From Dasypus novemcinctus (Eukaryota > Chordata > Mammalia > Cingulata > Dasypodidae), in assembly GCF_030445035.2 (NCBI RefSeq), contig NC_080677.1, positions 107,319,513-107,383,512 of the forward strand: a stretch of 64,000 bases of DNA, read 5' to 3'. The notes under the pieces are model-generated. The model did no database searches. It saw only the letters and a list, made by a program, of their open reading frames with translations, and was not told the origin of the DNA. Of the stretch, positions 47,001 through 56,168 are shown piece after piece. The stretch's first letter is position 1; each line of letters opens with the position of its first letter. The position numbers and the translations under genes were made by a program.

Positions 47001-49333
47001 TTCTCCCCATTGGCCCGCCCCCTCTAGGATTGGCTCTTGGGGGTCACCTCCTCACCCAGACTAGGGGCACGTCCTCTTCTTATCCCTGTCATGCTAGCAC
47101 AGCTAGGTTGGTGCCCGCCTCATCGCAGGTGGATGAGGGTGGCAGGCTCAGCCCCTGCCTCCCGCCTCCCACCTCAGCCTTGCTGAGAGCCTGCCCTCCG
47201 TGCTGGGCTGGCAGTCAAGGGCGAGGCTAGGGCTGGGAGGTGGCCGCCCCCCGGCTGGGCTTCCAGTGAGGCCGGTATGGGGCTGCAGCGAGGGCCACTC
47301 CCCTGGCCCCCCGGGAGGCTGAGCATCCTCTGTGGTCTTTGCAGGAGACGGGGCTCAAGGTGAACCAGCCGGCGTCCTTTGCGGTGCAGCTCAATGGGGC
47401 GCGGGGCGTGATCGATGCTAGGGTGCACACGCCCTCCGGTGCCGTGGAGGAGTGCTACGTCTCCGAGCTGGACAGTGGTGAGCTGGCCCTGCCCTTGCCC
47501 GCCGCTGCCCAGGCCAGGACCCTCCGGAAAAGGGAGGGGAAGGACTAAGGCTCACCTCCAACCCTCTGCCCCACAGACAAGCATACCATCCGCTTCATCC
47601 CGCACGAGAATGGAGTCCACTCCATCGACGTCAAGTTCAATGGTGCCCACATTCCTGGCAGTCCCTTCAAGATCCGCGTGGGGGAGCAGAGCCAGGCTGG
47701 GGACCCAGGCCTGGTGTCGGCCTATGGCCCTGGGCTCGAGGGAGGCACCACTGGTGAGTGAGCTTTGCTTTGGATGTGGGGTCCCCAGCTCCTGTCTGTA
47801 CCGCCTTGCCCTGTGGCAGGGCAGGGATGACCTGAGCCCCGGAGTCCTCGCATGGCCCCCTCGGGGGAGCCTTGCCCTGTCTAGCCCTGGGTCTCGCTTC
47901 CCCTGCCTAGAGCCCGGCTGCTTTTATCCCCGCAGGCGTGTCGTCAGAGTTCATCGTGAACACCCTGAACGCGGGCTCGGGAGCCTTGTCCGTCACCATT
48001 GACGGCCCCTCCAAGGTGCAGCTGGACTGTCGGGAATGTCCTGAGGGCCATGTGGTCACTTACACCCCCATGGCCCCTGGCAACTACCTCATTGCCATCA
48101 AGTACGGAGGCCCTCAGCACATTGTGGGCAGTCCCTTCAAGGCCAAGGTCACAGGTGAGTGCCCCACGGTGGAGGGAGGGGCACCCATCCCAGCCTGCAG
48201 CCCCACTCACCTGGCTGGATGGCCAGAGGCCGTTCGTGTCTGTTCATAATAATCTACCCTAAAGATCATGGACAAGTTACCAAAAACATAGATGAGCCTG
48301 GCTCTACATGGGCAAACCATCCTACGGGGTTACAGAAAATCATTTCTAACCATCAAGTTCTTCCTGTTTATTGTTGCCATACCTTTATCTGCAGGGATCC
48401 CATGCTTTAATTTTGTTGTCTTCCCTGCTGGTTTCCCATCTTTCTTGTTTCTAAGAAGACAGAGATCAGTAAATACTTTAACAAGCTTCCCTTTTTGAAG
48501 CTGTTTGAGCTGTTGGTTGGATAGATCTTCCTTGAGTCTCCTGACAAAGCCAGGAAGGATGAGGGACAGAGCTCCCAGAGGCCCTTGCGCAGGAACAGGC
48601 ATGCAGTCGAGCCTGTAGCTTGGTGCTTGTTTGGATGATGCTGTCTTCCTCAGATGCTGAAGCTGAGGAAAGGTGGTGGGGGCTCCCTGTGCAGGCAGCA
48701 TGGCCTGGGACCTCAATCGCTGGCCGAGGACCTGAGGGGCAGGGAGCCCCTCTGATGGGCTCATGGCCACCCCACCCTGCCCCTCAGGTCCCCGCCTATC
48801 CGGAGGGCACAGCCTTCATGAAACGTCCACGGTTCTGGTGGAGACCGTGACCAAGTCGTCCTCAAGCCGGGGCTCCAGCTACAGTTCCATCCCCAAGTTC
48901 TCCTCCGATGCCAGCAAGGTGGTGACGCGGGGCCCCGGGCTGTCCCAGGCCTTCGTGGGCCAGAAGAACTCCTTCACTGTGGACTGCAGCAAAGCAGGCA
49001 GGCTGGAGAGGGGGCGCAAAGTTTCCATGGGAGGGGGGTGTTGGTGGAGTGTGGGGACCAGGAAAAGCGGCGGGGAGCAGGCCGTGGGCTGCTGAGGGAC
49101 TGCGGACCCCTGGTGCAAGCTGTCCCTCTCTGCCTCCCTGTCCAGGCACCAACATGATGATGGTGGGCGTGCACGGGCCCAAGACGCCCTGTGAGGAGGT
49201 GTACGTGAAGCACATGGGCAGCCGGGTCTACAATGTCACCTACACCGTCAAGGAGAAAGGGGACTACATCCTCATCGTCAAGTGGGGTGACGAAAGTGTC
49301 CCCGGCAGCCCCTTCAAAGTCAATGTGCCTTGA
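22314..49333 (+). CDS. FLNC: FLNC, filamin C (gamma), complete, 48 coding exons
   Basis: FLNC is a dimeric actin cross-linker of striated muscle Z-discs, costameres and intercalated discs. The start codon at 22314 gives [20 protein letters not shown], which closely matches human FLNC. An ATG also follows directly as codon 2. The exons I assign total 8178 nt, meaning 2725 codons plus TGA at 49331-49333, equal to the human length, with every splice phase matching. The order is: actin-binding domain of two calponin-homology domains (about residues 35-265), 15 Ig-like filamin repeats, hinge 1 (1734-1766), repeats 16-23 with the FLNC-specific insert in repeat 20 (about 2162-2243), hinge 2, and dimerisation repeat 24. 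No stop or frameshift was seen. Parts are detailed in separate entries. Loss or change of this gene causes myofibrillar myopathy and cardiomyopathy in humans. Confidence 0.98.
24840..24960. promoter_or_regulatory. Candidate muscle enhancer in FLNC intron 1
   Basis: Two CAGCTG E-boxes (24853-24858 and 24920-24925) flank a TEAD-like ctattcct (about 24870-24877) and G-rich Sp1-type sequence, all within 75 bp. Paired E-boxes with M-CAT and GC elements are a common layout in muscle enhancers. Only the motifs are seen; activity is inferred. Confidence 0.35.
26144..26153. promoter_or_regulatory. CArG box CCTTTTATGG in FLNC intron 1
   Basis: This is a perfect CC(A/T)6GG serum response factor site, 0.8 kb before exon 2 and just upstream of the L1 relic. 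SRF controls many actin-cytoskeleton and muscle genes, which fits FLNC. It may still be a chance match. Confidence 0.35.
26265..26590 (+). mobile_element. Old L1 3' end in FLNC intron 1
   Basis: The phrases agagtacatactgaatgatc, cccatttgtatgaaattcta, ggggtgatggatgtgtttat, aggtcaattatacctaataa and an A-rich end match the 3' UTR of older mammalian L1 (L1M class). No open frame is left. It is clearly diverged. Confidence 0.8.
27405..27545 (+). repeat. MIR relic in FLNC intron 2
   Basis: The order ttttatagacaagaatactg, aggtccagagaaggctagtg, acttgtccaagatcac and ggccagggccttgactcctt is the MIR core and tail pattern. Confidence 0.75.
29170..41056 (+). CDS. FLNC: FLNC exons 5-30: rod 1, Ig-like repeats 1-15
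   Basis: The exons are 29170-29288, 29488-29565, 29757-29919, 30089-30289, 31566-31703, 32068-32194, 32330-32466, 32698-32891, 32987-33100, 33774-33917, 34120-34243, 34440-34600, 34862-34952, 35055-35224, 35442-35559, 35650-35912, 36323-36920, 37489-37662, 37768-37930, 38215-38375, 39204-39371, 39452-39575, 40061-40217, 40292-40481, 40674-40697 and 40809-41056. Repeats show the filamin pattern: A-x-G-P-G-L at the start, D-N-G/K-D-G-T/S mid-domain, Y-x-P-x-x-x-G-x-Y, and I-P/V-P-x-S-P-F at the end. Exon 21 (36323-36920, 598 nt) is by far the largest, spanning about two repeats. This rod stiffens the molecule and contributes to actin binding. Confidence 0.96.
30760..31210 (+). repeat. Degenerate tandem repeat in FLNC intron 8
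   Basis: Variants of the phrase ttgcctgtgttctgtggcag recur at irregular spacing of about 50-80 bp from about 30800 to 31120, alternating with variants of gttccgtggcc and tttccatgcc. The copies are strongly diverged, so this is an old expanded minisatellite. The intron is the longest in the rod-1 part of the gene (30290-31565). No exon signal was seen in it. Confidence 0.55.
33101..33773 (+). other. FLNC intron 13 with an AT-rich insert
   Basis: Between GC-rich flanks, about 33235-33490 is AT-rich (cttattggtcataatcttaa and following) and looks like a foreign insert. I cannot assign it to a family. It resembles part of the AT-rich patch in intron 24 (38870-39000). Confidence 0.4.
34250..34345 (+). 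repeat. GC-rich minisatellite in FLNC intron 15
   Basis: Units built on ggtgggcggggcctggg and ccgggctggtgggcgggg repeat about four times. The many G-runs of three or more bases could form a G-quadruplex on the plus strand. A second, shorter array of ggggctagggct units lies in intron 17 at about 34966-35010. Confidence 0.7.
36085..36220 (-). repeat. MIR relic in FLNC intron 20
   Basis: The phrases agcctctctctgcctccatt, cctcatctggaattgtta and a preceding gcttgaatcccaggtccacc fit a diverged MIR. A second MIR-like patch lies in intron 32 at about 42030-42140 (cttatagatgaaaactgggt, gagaggaaaagtgagctgcc). Confidence 0.6.
38376..39203 (+). other. FLNC intron 24 with AT-rich patch
   Basis: The intron is GC-rich except for about 38870-39000, which is AT-rich (ttattattattaaccataa and following). 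I cannot name the repeat. It shares a short motif with the patch in intron 13. Confidence 0.4.
40674..40697 (+). CDS. FLNC: FLNC microexon 29 (24 nt)
   Basis: This 24-nt exon, between ttccag and gtgagt, encodes the core of VSIGGHGLG and joins CLVT on one side with [10 protein letters not shown] on the other. The human protein has the same residues at this place. Both flanking joins are phase 1, so skipping would remove eight residues without a frameshift. Confidence 0.93.
41446..41544 (+). CDS. FLNC: FLNC hinge-1 exon 31 (99 nt, alternatively spliced in other mammals)
   Basis: The exon encodes 33 residues, starting [20 protein letters not shown] and ending PTHW. It is phase 0 at both ends. 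In human FLNC the corresponding 33-residue hinge is present in the 2725-aa form and absent from the 2692-aa form, with splicing varying by tissue and differentiation state. The hinge gives flexibility between repeats 15 and 16. Several residues differ from the human hinge, as expected for a flexible linker under weaker constraint. Confidence 0.94.
41866..48154 (+). CDS. FLNC: FLNC exons 32-46: rod 2, Ig-like repeats 16-23
   Basis: The exons are 41866-41965, 42258-42398, 42653-42781, 42867-43040, 43492-43653, 43743-43946, 44412-44564, 44643-44765, 44867-45109, 45297-45566, 45661-45798, 46069-46184, 47345-47477, 47577-47753 and 47936-48154. Rod 2 is the partner-binding half of filamins; integrin beta tails, sarcoglycans, myotilin, FATZ/myozenin and Xin proteins are known ligands in the family. 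Repeat motifs such as [15 protein letters not shown] and [10 protein letters not shown] are intact. Sequence identity to the human protein is very high throughout this part. Confidence 0.96.
44867..45109 (+). CDS. FLNC: FLNC exon 40: unique insert in Ig-like repeat 20
   Basis: This 243-nt exon encodes the 81-residue basic, Ser/Thr/Arg-rich insert that separates filamin C from filamins A and B ([20 protein letters not shown] at its start, [12 protein letters not shown] at its end). In the literature this insert targets filamin C to the Z-disc, binds Xin repeat proteins and is phosphorylated. It is phase 1 at both ends. The residues appear essentially unchanged from human, which is stronger conservation than in hinge 1. 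Confidence 0.94.
46185..47344 (+). other. FLNC intron 43
   Basis: This 1.16-kb intron contains an AT-rich patch of unknown origin at about 46390-46520 in otherwise GC-rich sequence. No exon-like element was seen. Introns 36 (43041-43491, with a CA run at 43081-43099) and 37 (43947-44411) were also searched and hold nothing that I can name. Confidence 0.45.
48155..48787 (+). other. FLNC intron 46 with an unassigned AT-rich insert
   Basis: About 48245-48510 is AT-rich and unlike its surroundings. A minus-strand open frame runs through it, but I recognise no protein in the translation. It may be a degraded old repeat. Confidence 0.4.
48788..49333 (+). CDS. FLNC: FLNC exons 47-48: hinge 2 and dimerisation repeat 24
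   Basis: The exons are 48788-48997 and 49146-49333. Exon 47 encodes hinge 2 (rich in S and [21 protein letters not shown]) and the start of repeat 24 ([19 protein letters not shown]). Exon 48 completes the repeat and ends [15 protein letters not shown]-stop. Repeat 24 makes the filamin dimer. The junction requires a GC donor at 48998-48999 (gcaggc), because the frame and protein match only if the exon ends at 48997. The acceptor before 49146 is a normal tccag. Confidence 0.94.
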
Positions 49334-50090
49334 ACCCCAAAAGTGCCTCCCCCAGCCTCTGTCCCCACCTCCAGCCAAATACACACTCACACACACACGT
49401 GCCACGCCCAGCCGCACACGCACAGAATCAGACACTGCACACCCTCGCCCCGGGTGTGAAAGGAACGGCAGAGCCTGCCCACCCCACGTGCCCTCAGGGG
49501 TTGGAGGGCCTTGTCTGTCTCAGGGCAGTGTCCCTCCCCTAGAATGTGACGTGAGGGCCACTGGGGCCAGGCTCAGGGGCAGAGGCTGTGGCCTAAAGGG
49601 GGGGGGCAGGGAAGCCCTAGGTGTCCTGGTGGGGCTGAGGTCAGTGGGGGAGCATGTGTGTGTTGGGGGGGCGTCTGTGTGTGTGACAAAGATCACCCTC
49701 AAACCGCACCGCCAGCCGGGCCTCCTTGCCCCCGAGGACTGTGCCTTGCCCCTTTGATGGCCACAACCCTAGAGCTTTAAGGACTTGGAAGAGAAAGCAC
49801 AATCGGAGGAGAAAACAGACTCGGAGCAGGCAGCAGCGGCAGCACACGGGGCGACTTGTACCTGCCCAGGCCAGGCTTCCTGGGAGGCTGATTTCTCTCT
49901 CTTGGTTGTTTTTGTTTTTTTGTTTGTTTTTTTTTATTTACAGTTGCACAGCTCTGCCCCATGGGGGGCCTTTTGTACACACTGCAAGGCCCAGCTTTCT
50001 GGGGGGACTTTTGCACATGTCATGCGGCTCAGCTGGGAGCCGCTTAGGTGGAAAACTCCAGACCCAAATAAAGTGCGGCCTGTCTCAGAG
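49334..50090 (+). terminator. FLNC: FLNC 3' UTR and polyadenylation signal
   Basis: About 750 nt of non-coding sequence follows the stop codon. It includes short CA-rich and GT-rich runs (49385-49405, 49656-49685) and a T-rich stretch (49910-49937). AATAAA at 50067-50072 is the likely polyadenylation signal, followed by a GT-rich region. Confidence 0.75.
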
Positions 50091-50639
50091 GCTCTGGCTG
50101 TTCCTTTGAGTGTGCTCTCCATCTCTGGCCACCTCCTCACCTGCCGACACTGAACCAGACCCCAGGGAGGCCCATGGAGGAATGACCAGGCTGAGAGGAA
50201 GGCCCTGGGGCAGAGGGCGGCTCCTCTGGGTCACCTGCTTAGCTAGGTCTGGGATGTTGGCGTCCTGGGATGCTCAGGAATGTGGGATTGGTCCTGGGAA
50301 AGCTGGAGGGCTGTTGGGTGGAAGACAGGGTGGACGCTATATGCTAGAAGACTGCCCTAACCACTGGGAGGCCTGGGTCAGATCAGCCTAACCTCAGGGA
50401 TGTTCTTCAAATTAGACCTTACACCAGTGTGCGCTGACGCCAGCAGGAATGCTCTTCACCCAGGAGGCAGGCGGGGCCACATGCAAACCCAGCAGCCTTC
50501 ACTCTGACCAGTTCCTGGGTCAAACCTGGGCCTGCTTCCTCCTCACCCTCAGTCCCAATCAAGGCTTGCTCAGGGGTCTCCCTCCTAAATGCCTGCAGCA
50601 GCCTCTTACCGAGGCTACCTGGTCCGGGCCAGCTCCCTC

Positions 50640-51000
50640 CAACCCTCCCTCCGTGCTGCAGCCAGAGGGATGTCACATTAACAAGATTATGTCTCTCCCT
50701 GGTTTTAGGACCCTTCTGCTGCTCTCTTCTACTTCAGGCTAAAATCTACTCTAACAAGACTTCCAAGCCCCCAAGTCCAGATTCCAGCCTCCTGACTCAT
50801 TCATTCAAGAATCCCCTGGGAGTTGGGCAGTGTGTCCACTCCCTAACACAGCCTTCTCTAACCCTGCCCCTGTGCTGCAGTTTGGGTTCCCTGCCTGGAA
50901 ACACCCTTGCCCCCTCCCCTCCTCACCTTCCTGACTAACAGGAAGCTTTCTAGGACTCTTTCCTGCCCCTCGGGGATCAGCAACCCCTCAGCTCCCATAG
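50640..51000. repeat. L2 relics downstream of FLNC
   Basis: The phrases gtgctgcagccagagggatg, tctctccctggttttaggac, caggctaaaatctactctaa and tgccccctcccctcctcacc follow the order of the ancient LINE L2 3' region. Diverged pieces may extend to about 51600. Confidence 0.6.
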
Positions 51001-51749
51001 TGCCCTGGGACACTATGCATTTACCACCCTGATCATGACCCTGTACCTACAAGGCAGCCTCCCCCACCAGACGTGTTCCTAACCCTGGAAGGTCTAATAG
51101 GCATATTGAATGAATATATGAATGAGCAGTCGAGTAGAAGGTCAAAGAAGCACAGAAGTATTTCACTCAATTTAACCCCCAACTCTAGACCAGTTCCCTG
51201 ACATTCAGTACATGGTGGTGGGTCTTCCAGAAAAGGTCCAAAACACACATGGTGCCTGCTCCTAATACCTCTCCTCTTCATCTCTTTACTCAGTAGCTTG
51301 TCTGCCTCCTTGCAAGTTTCTCTCTCCCTCTACCTCAGAGGAAGAGGTACCTTCCCCTTCCCTGCTCTGGATCCTGCCCCCTCAAGATTCCTCCAGGGCC
51401 ATTCCTTACTATGTGTGTGCCCCAGACCCTGCCTAGGATTTTTCACCGGCCCCTCAGTTGTGCAGTGAGCCCCTTGTATCCTCAGCCCCCAGTCATAGTC
51501 ACATTTGATAAATCATTGAAGGAGTGATGACTGTGGGGCTGTCCCAGCTCCTTTCTTTACCTGACAAGCCCCCTGAAGGCAGGACCTGCTAAGTACCCAA
51601 CTGCTGGTGGGCACTGAAGGGCAGGTGTGTGCCAGGCACAGAACCAGGTGATTCTACACACACCCTTCCTCGCTCCCTTCTCACTCTCAGTCCTCCTCCC
51701 CTTTACTTCCACAGACGGGAGGGTTTTCCTGGATGGTTTGCTCTCTGCA

Positions 51750-51925
51750 TATAGGTCCTAACTCACTCAATCCTCATTCCAGCCCTGTAACCTAGGCATA
51801 CTATTGTCTGAGGAAACCAAGGCCCTGAGAATTAGACGATGAGTCCAAAATTTCAAACCTAGTTGAGCCCAAATCCCAAATCCACACGTATAACCGCTAG
51901 ACCAATGCCATGCACTCCATGAATT
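51750..51925 (+). repeat. MIR relic
   Basis: The phrases ctcactcaatcctcattcca, gccctgtaacctaggcatac, tgaggaaaccaaggccctga and cataaccgctagaccaatgc-like text fit a diverged MIR. Confidence 0.65.
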
Positions 51926-52269
51926 TCAAACTCACAAACCACATGCCAGATGCCAGGGATGCCTGTTTGTTGAAGGGAGGGGGAAAGAGCAGACTTTTCA
52001 CTTCCTGTTCATCTCACAGAGTTCACTCTCTTGGGAATGTTAATCCTGTCTATATGGCTTCACAGGCCAGAAATCTGCAAGTCAAGTGAGTCTCTCTATT
52101 TCATTCTACCTCCACCTCTCCCCGAACACATCCAGTCCAAAGATCAATTTTCCATTCTGCCTATCAGTACCCCTCGACTCCGACCACTTCCCCACATTCC
52201 CCATTACCACTAGCTGAGTGCCAGCCATCATCTCTTACCACTACGGCCTCCCAGCTCCATCTTGCTTTT

Positions 52270-52620
52270 GCACACAGTGTAGTCACAGTGATCCCTCTGA
52301 AACACAAATCTAGCCACATCACCCTCTTGATTAAAACCCTTCAGTGGCTTCCCACTGCCCTAGGATAACTTCCAGATTCTTTAACTTTTCTTGAAGGCAC
52401 TATACTCTGTAGTCATTAAGCGTTTGCACGCATGGTTCATCTGGCCTAGAACGTTCTCTTGTCCCCCATTCCTATCCCTTTCATTCTGTTGCTCCTTCAG
52501 GCCTCAGCTTAGAAGTAACCTTCTTGGAAAAGTGCTCCTTGAGCCACGCCTCCCACCTCCCCCACACCCTTATATAAGTGCTTCCAGGGACTTTTCACAT
52601 TTTAGCAGTTAACACAGTTT
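52270..52620 (+). repeat. L2 relic before ATP6V1F
   Basis: The phrases aaaacccttcagtggcttcc, cactgccctaggataacttc, catctggcctagaacgttct and gctccttcaggcctcagctt are the typical L2 3' region. It ends about 200 bp before the ATP6V1F promoter. Confidence 0.75.
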
Positions 52621-52779
52621 CTAACTGCGTGCTCACTTGGCTCTTTCCCTCCGTAGACAGCATCATTATTAACCTGTTCATTCCTTTATTAGTTGAACAA
52701 ATACGTATTGAGTGATGTCTACGTCCATCACTGCACCCGTAGAATGAACGGGTGACTGAAACACCCGCTCTGCGAACAA

Positions 52780-53043
52780 GCGATCGAATGAAAGAGCCTC
52801 CCGAGAGCGTCCGCGGTGCCGCGCGGCCTTCTGGGAACCGTAGTCCCCTGATCAGGGCCTCTCTTTACGGCGCAGGCGTATTCAGATTAAGGGAACTTGC
52901 TGTTAATGCTCAGGCCCCGGAAGGCGGAGAGGGAGACCTGCGCATGTCTAAAGGCTGGTGGTGAGGCCGAAAAGGGGACGCCCTAAGGAGGCGGGGCCTC
53001 GGCTGCTTCTGGCAGACCGGGTGAGCTCTGCCCGGGTGCGAGG
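52780..53043 (+). promoter_or_regulatory. ATP6V1F promoter with ZNF143-like and ETS-like sites
   Basis: A CpG-rich start begins at about 52780. The element ttctgggaaccgtagtcc (52829-52846) matches the ZNF143/STAF-type motif (reverse of ACTACAATTCCCAGA) common near housekeeping promoters. An ETS-like ccggaag lies at about 52917-52923, an NRF1-like tgcgcatg near 52940, and a GC box ggcggggc at about 52990. There is no clear TATA box, as expected for a housekeeping gene. Confidence 0.6.
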
Positions 53044-55899
53044 ATGGCGGGGCGAGGGAAGCTAATCGCTGTGATCGGAGACGAGGACACGGTGACTGGT
53101 TTTCTCCTGGGCGGCATAGGGGAGCTTAACAAGAACCGCCAACCTAATTTCCTGGTGGTGGAGAAGGACACAACCATCAATGAGATCGAAGACACTTTCC
53201 GGTACGGTGGCCGGCGAGGCCTGAACGGGACCTTCTGCTGTCTGGCGGTCGTAGGGGGAGAGGGCGGAGGTGGCCCGGGGACCAGAGCCTCCGCGGTTCC
53301 TGGCGGGCCGAGCCCGGCCTGCACTGGCCGAGACCCAGGCCGAGGCGCCAGACCTCCACCGGGGGGGGTCGGGACGCTCGTCCGCACGTCTGAAGCGGAG
53401 GCCTCCTCCTTCCCCGCGCCCCTGGTTGCCTTTTGGGGCTCAGTGGATCCGGGGCTATGCCAGGTCACGAGCCCCCTCTTCATGTGACCATGTGTCAGAA
53501 GGGAGCAGGGTTCGTAATGGGCTTGCCTTAGGTGGGTGCCCAGTTCGCCCAGACCCGGGATAGGGCCCCTGACTTCACCTGTAGAGCAGGCTCTGAGCGA
53601 GGCAAGCTCTGGGTTTGTTTATTTTTTGTTTTTCTAGACTCTTAAAGGAACCATTCACTAAGACAGGGGTTCTTAACCTTTTTTGTTCCCCGGATCCCTT
53701 TGCCAGTCAGGTGAAAACCACAGACCCCTTACTAAGTCCACACTATGCTGTATTATTTAATACATATATCACTCCTGCACCAATACGTCCCCACAAGAAT
53801 AATGTTTTTTTGAATTTCAATTCAAGCTCATGGACCCCTTGTTAAGAATCCCTGCCTGACTAAGCACTGTACTCAGGCTTTCTTGTACTTTCATCTCCCT
53901 TAGGGGTTCACACTCGTCCTATGAAGTAGGGAGGGGTTATTATTCCCACTTGCAGGTGAGAAAACTAAAGCTCAGAGAAGTTAAGGCATGTACACACACA
54001 CCAGTTGGAAGAGACAGAATTGGGATTTGAACCCATTCCCAGGCCTTTCTGCCTCTCTTAAATTGGGTACCCACCATGCTTCCGCAGCTCTCCTCAGTCT
54101 GCCTTGGAATTTCCCATTAGTCTTAATCATAGTGGTCAGACTATCAGGACTGCCTGACTTTCTGCTAAGACCTTGGGCAATTCTTTTGCACCTCATCCTC
54201 ATTTCCTGCCTGGAGTAAAGGGTGGTAGCTTCAAAGTGGGCGTACAGGCATGGCCTTTAATCCAGGATGTATCTCCTGATGACTAGAATGGAAGGTGCTA
54301 GGCTCCTTCCCCCAGCCCCTTCTCTAGGGCCCTTGGCCAAGACTCAGGGATAATCCACTCCCACATGTTTCCCCCTAAACAACCAAGCCAGAGCTGCTGG
54401 CTGAGGCTGGTTCAAACTGCTCAAGGTCTGTTAGGCTGTTATGTCGGAAGATACTTTCTGCTGATCTCTAAGCAGTCTGGGGAAATGACTCCATTTGTTC
54501 ATGAATTTTCCATGTTTCCAACCAAGAGAGACCTTAAAGATCATCAAGACTAACCAAGCCCAGTGCCTGACTCAAGAGTAGGTGCTCAGTAAATAGTTCT
54601 TAATGAATAAATGAATGGGGGTGGGGGTGGACGGTGGATCACAAGAAAGGATGATCTCAGTGCCAGGTTCTGCTCATGTGGAAAGTGTGATTCCTTCCTT
54701 ACTGAGTTTCCTCTTCCTATTTTGTGTTCTTTGCTCACCCCAAACTTCCCTTCCGACCCATCCCCACCCTCATCAGTGAGACCGTGAGGCCTTCAGTGGG
54801 CTCCTCAGCCCTTTTCTTTTCCTTTGAGAAGTTAAAGTGTTCACATGGCTTGCAAATTAATATTTAAAAGGTATACATTAAGATGTGTCTCCCACCCATG
54901 TCTTCTTCCACCTCATTGTCTTCCCCCTCCCCACTTATGCAAATACAAGGGAATATACACATAATACTTATCCTCCCCCTTCCTTACACAAAGGCAGCAT
55001 ATTTTATACCCTGGCATGCACCTGAATCTTCATTACCAGTCTAGTTGGAAGCCTTCCAAGGAGGGAAGGTAGATGTGCCCTTAGCTTTTAAATAAAATTG
55101 ATTCTTTTTTTTTTAAAGATTTATTATTTGTATTTCTCTCCCCTCACCTCCCCCACCCCCCATTGTCTCCTCTCTGTGTCCATTCATTGTGTGTTCTTCT
55201 GTGTCCGCTTGTATTCTTGTCAGGCAGCACTGGGAATCTGTGTCTCTTTTTGTTCTGACATCTTGCTACATCAGCTCTCCGTGTGTGCAGTGCCACTCCT
55301 GGGCAGGCTGCACTTTTTTCGCATGGGGCGGCTCTCCTTGCGGGGTGCACTCCCTGCGACATCCCTATGCGGGGGGAACCCCTGCGTGGCACAGCACTCC
55401 TTGCACAACAGCACTGCACGTGGGCCAACTCACCACACGGGCCAGGAGGCCCTGGGTACCAAACCCTGGACCTCCTATATGGTAGACGGACGCTCTATCA
55501 GTTGAGCCACATCCGCTTCCCAAAATTGATTCTTGATAGAATTTAGAGAGAATTAAGTGGTAGCCACCTTTTCTGCTTGTCCTCTGCCCATTTCCCTCCA
55601 CAGCCCAGCCCCACCAACCCAGCGGGGGCTGCTTTGGCAACAGAGAGACAAGTGCCCTGGCAGCTGCCCTGGACTTCCTTCTTCTCCCTCCCAACAGGCA
55701 GTTTCTAAACCGGGACGACATTGGCATCATCCTCATCAACCAGTACATCGCCGAGATGGTGCGACACGCACTAGATGCCCACCAGCGCTCCATTCCTGCC
55801 GTCCTGGAGATCCCATCCAAGGAACACCCCTATGACGCCGCCAAGGACTCCATCCTGCGCCGGGCCAGGGGCATGTTTACTGCTGAAGACCTGCGCTAG
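53044..55899 (+). CDS. ATP6V1F: ATP6V1F, V-type proton ATPase subunit F, complete
   Basis: The exons are 53044-53201 and 55698-55899, totalling 360 nt or 119 aa plus stop, equal to the human length. The protein begins [20 protein letters not shown] and ends GMFTAEDLR. Subunit F is part of the central rotor stalk of the V1 sector, which couples ATP hydrolysis to proton pumping into lysosomes, endosomes and secretory vesicles. Motifs [19 protein letters not shown] and the C-terminal [12 protein letters not shown] helix are intact. The start is the first ATG after the CpG-rich promoter. The single intron (2.5 kb) carries a hAT relic, a MIR and a DAS SINE. Confidence 0.98.
53664..53854. mobile_element. 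hAT-like non-autonomous DNA transposon relic
   Basis: The ends form an imperfect terminal inverted repeat: caggggttcttaac at the left and gttaagaatccctg at the right. The inside has mirrored phrases on cggatccctttgccagtcag and ctcatggaccccttg. The 8-bp flanks (cactaaga and a shifted actaagca) are only similar, so the duplication is uncertain. The family name is not certain. Confidence 0.55.
53880..54045 (+). repeat. MIR relic in ATP6V1F intron
   Basis: The phrases cctatgaagtagggaggggt, tattattcccacttgcaggt, gagaaaactaaagctcagag and gggatttgaaccc are MIR signatures. An L2 or MIR3-like tail lies at about 54560-54617 (gtaggtgctcagtaaatagt, aatgaataaatgaatg). Confidence 0.75.
55107..55521 (-). 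mobile_element. DAS-type armadillo SINE with perfect target-site duplication
   Basis: On the minus strand the element starts gggaagcggatgtggctcaa (tRNA A-box region) and shows the B-box region ggtttggtaccc, the body with gtgcagtgctgttgtgcaag and ccccgcaaggagagccgccc, and an A-rich end. The 13-mer aaaattgattctt flanks it at 55094-55106 and 55522-55534. It lies antisense in the ATP6V1F intron, 176 bp before exon 2. Confidence 0.9.
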
Positions 55900-56162
55900 G
55901 GGCTCCCCTCCGCCTTCCAGCCCCTCCCTCATCTCCAGGCCCCACCCATCTTGCCATCAGCCCTTCTCTGCATTTTGCATTTTGAGCCTCTGAGTTCCAC
56001 CATCCTGTCCCTTCCCACCCCGTTGAGAGGCTAGGTGAAGTACTGTGGGTTGCTGGGGCTCTGCCGTTAAAATCAAGGCTGGTTAGGGAATAGGCAGCCT
56101 GGCCATCTCTCGTCTTCCACTACCTCTTTCCTCAGCTGTCACAGTGTCATTGTTCATGTTAA

Positions 56163-56168
56163 ATTAAA
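56163..56168 (+). terminator. ATP6V1F polyadenylation signal (ATTAAA)
   Basis: ATTAAA lies 265 bp after the stop codon, followed by an AT-rich then GT-rich stretch. The next gene starts only about 580 bp later. Confidence 0.7.

Noticed and set aside
48330-48770. Minus-strand frame in FLNC intron 46
   Set aside because: It has a Lys-rich look but no recognised domain, and it crosses from an AT-rich insert into ordinary intron. No evidence that it is a gene.
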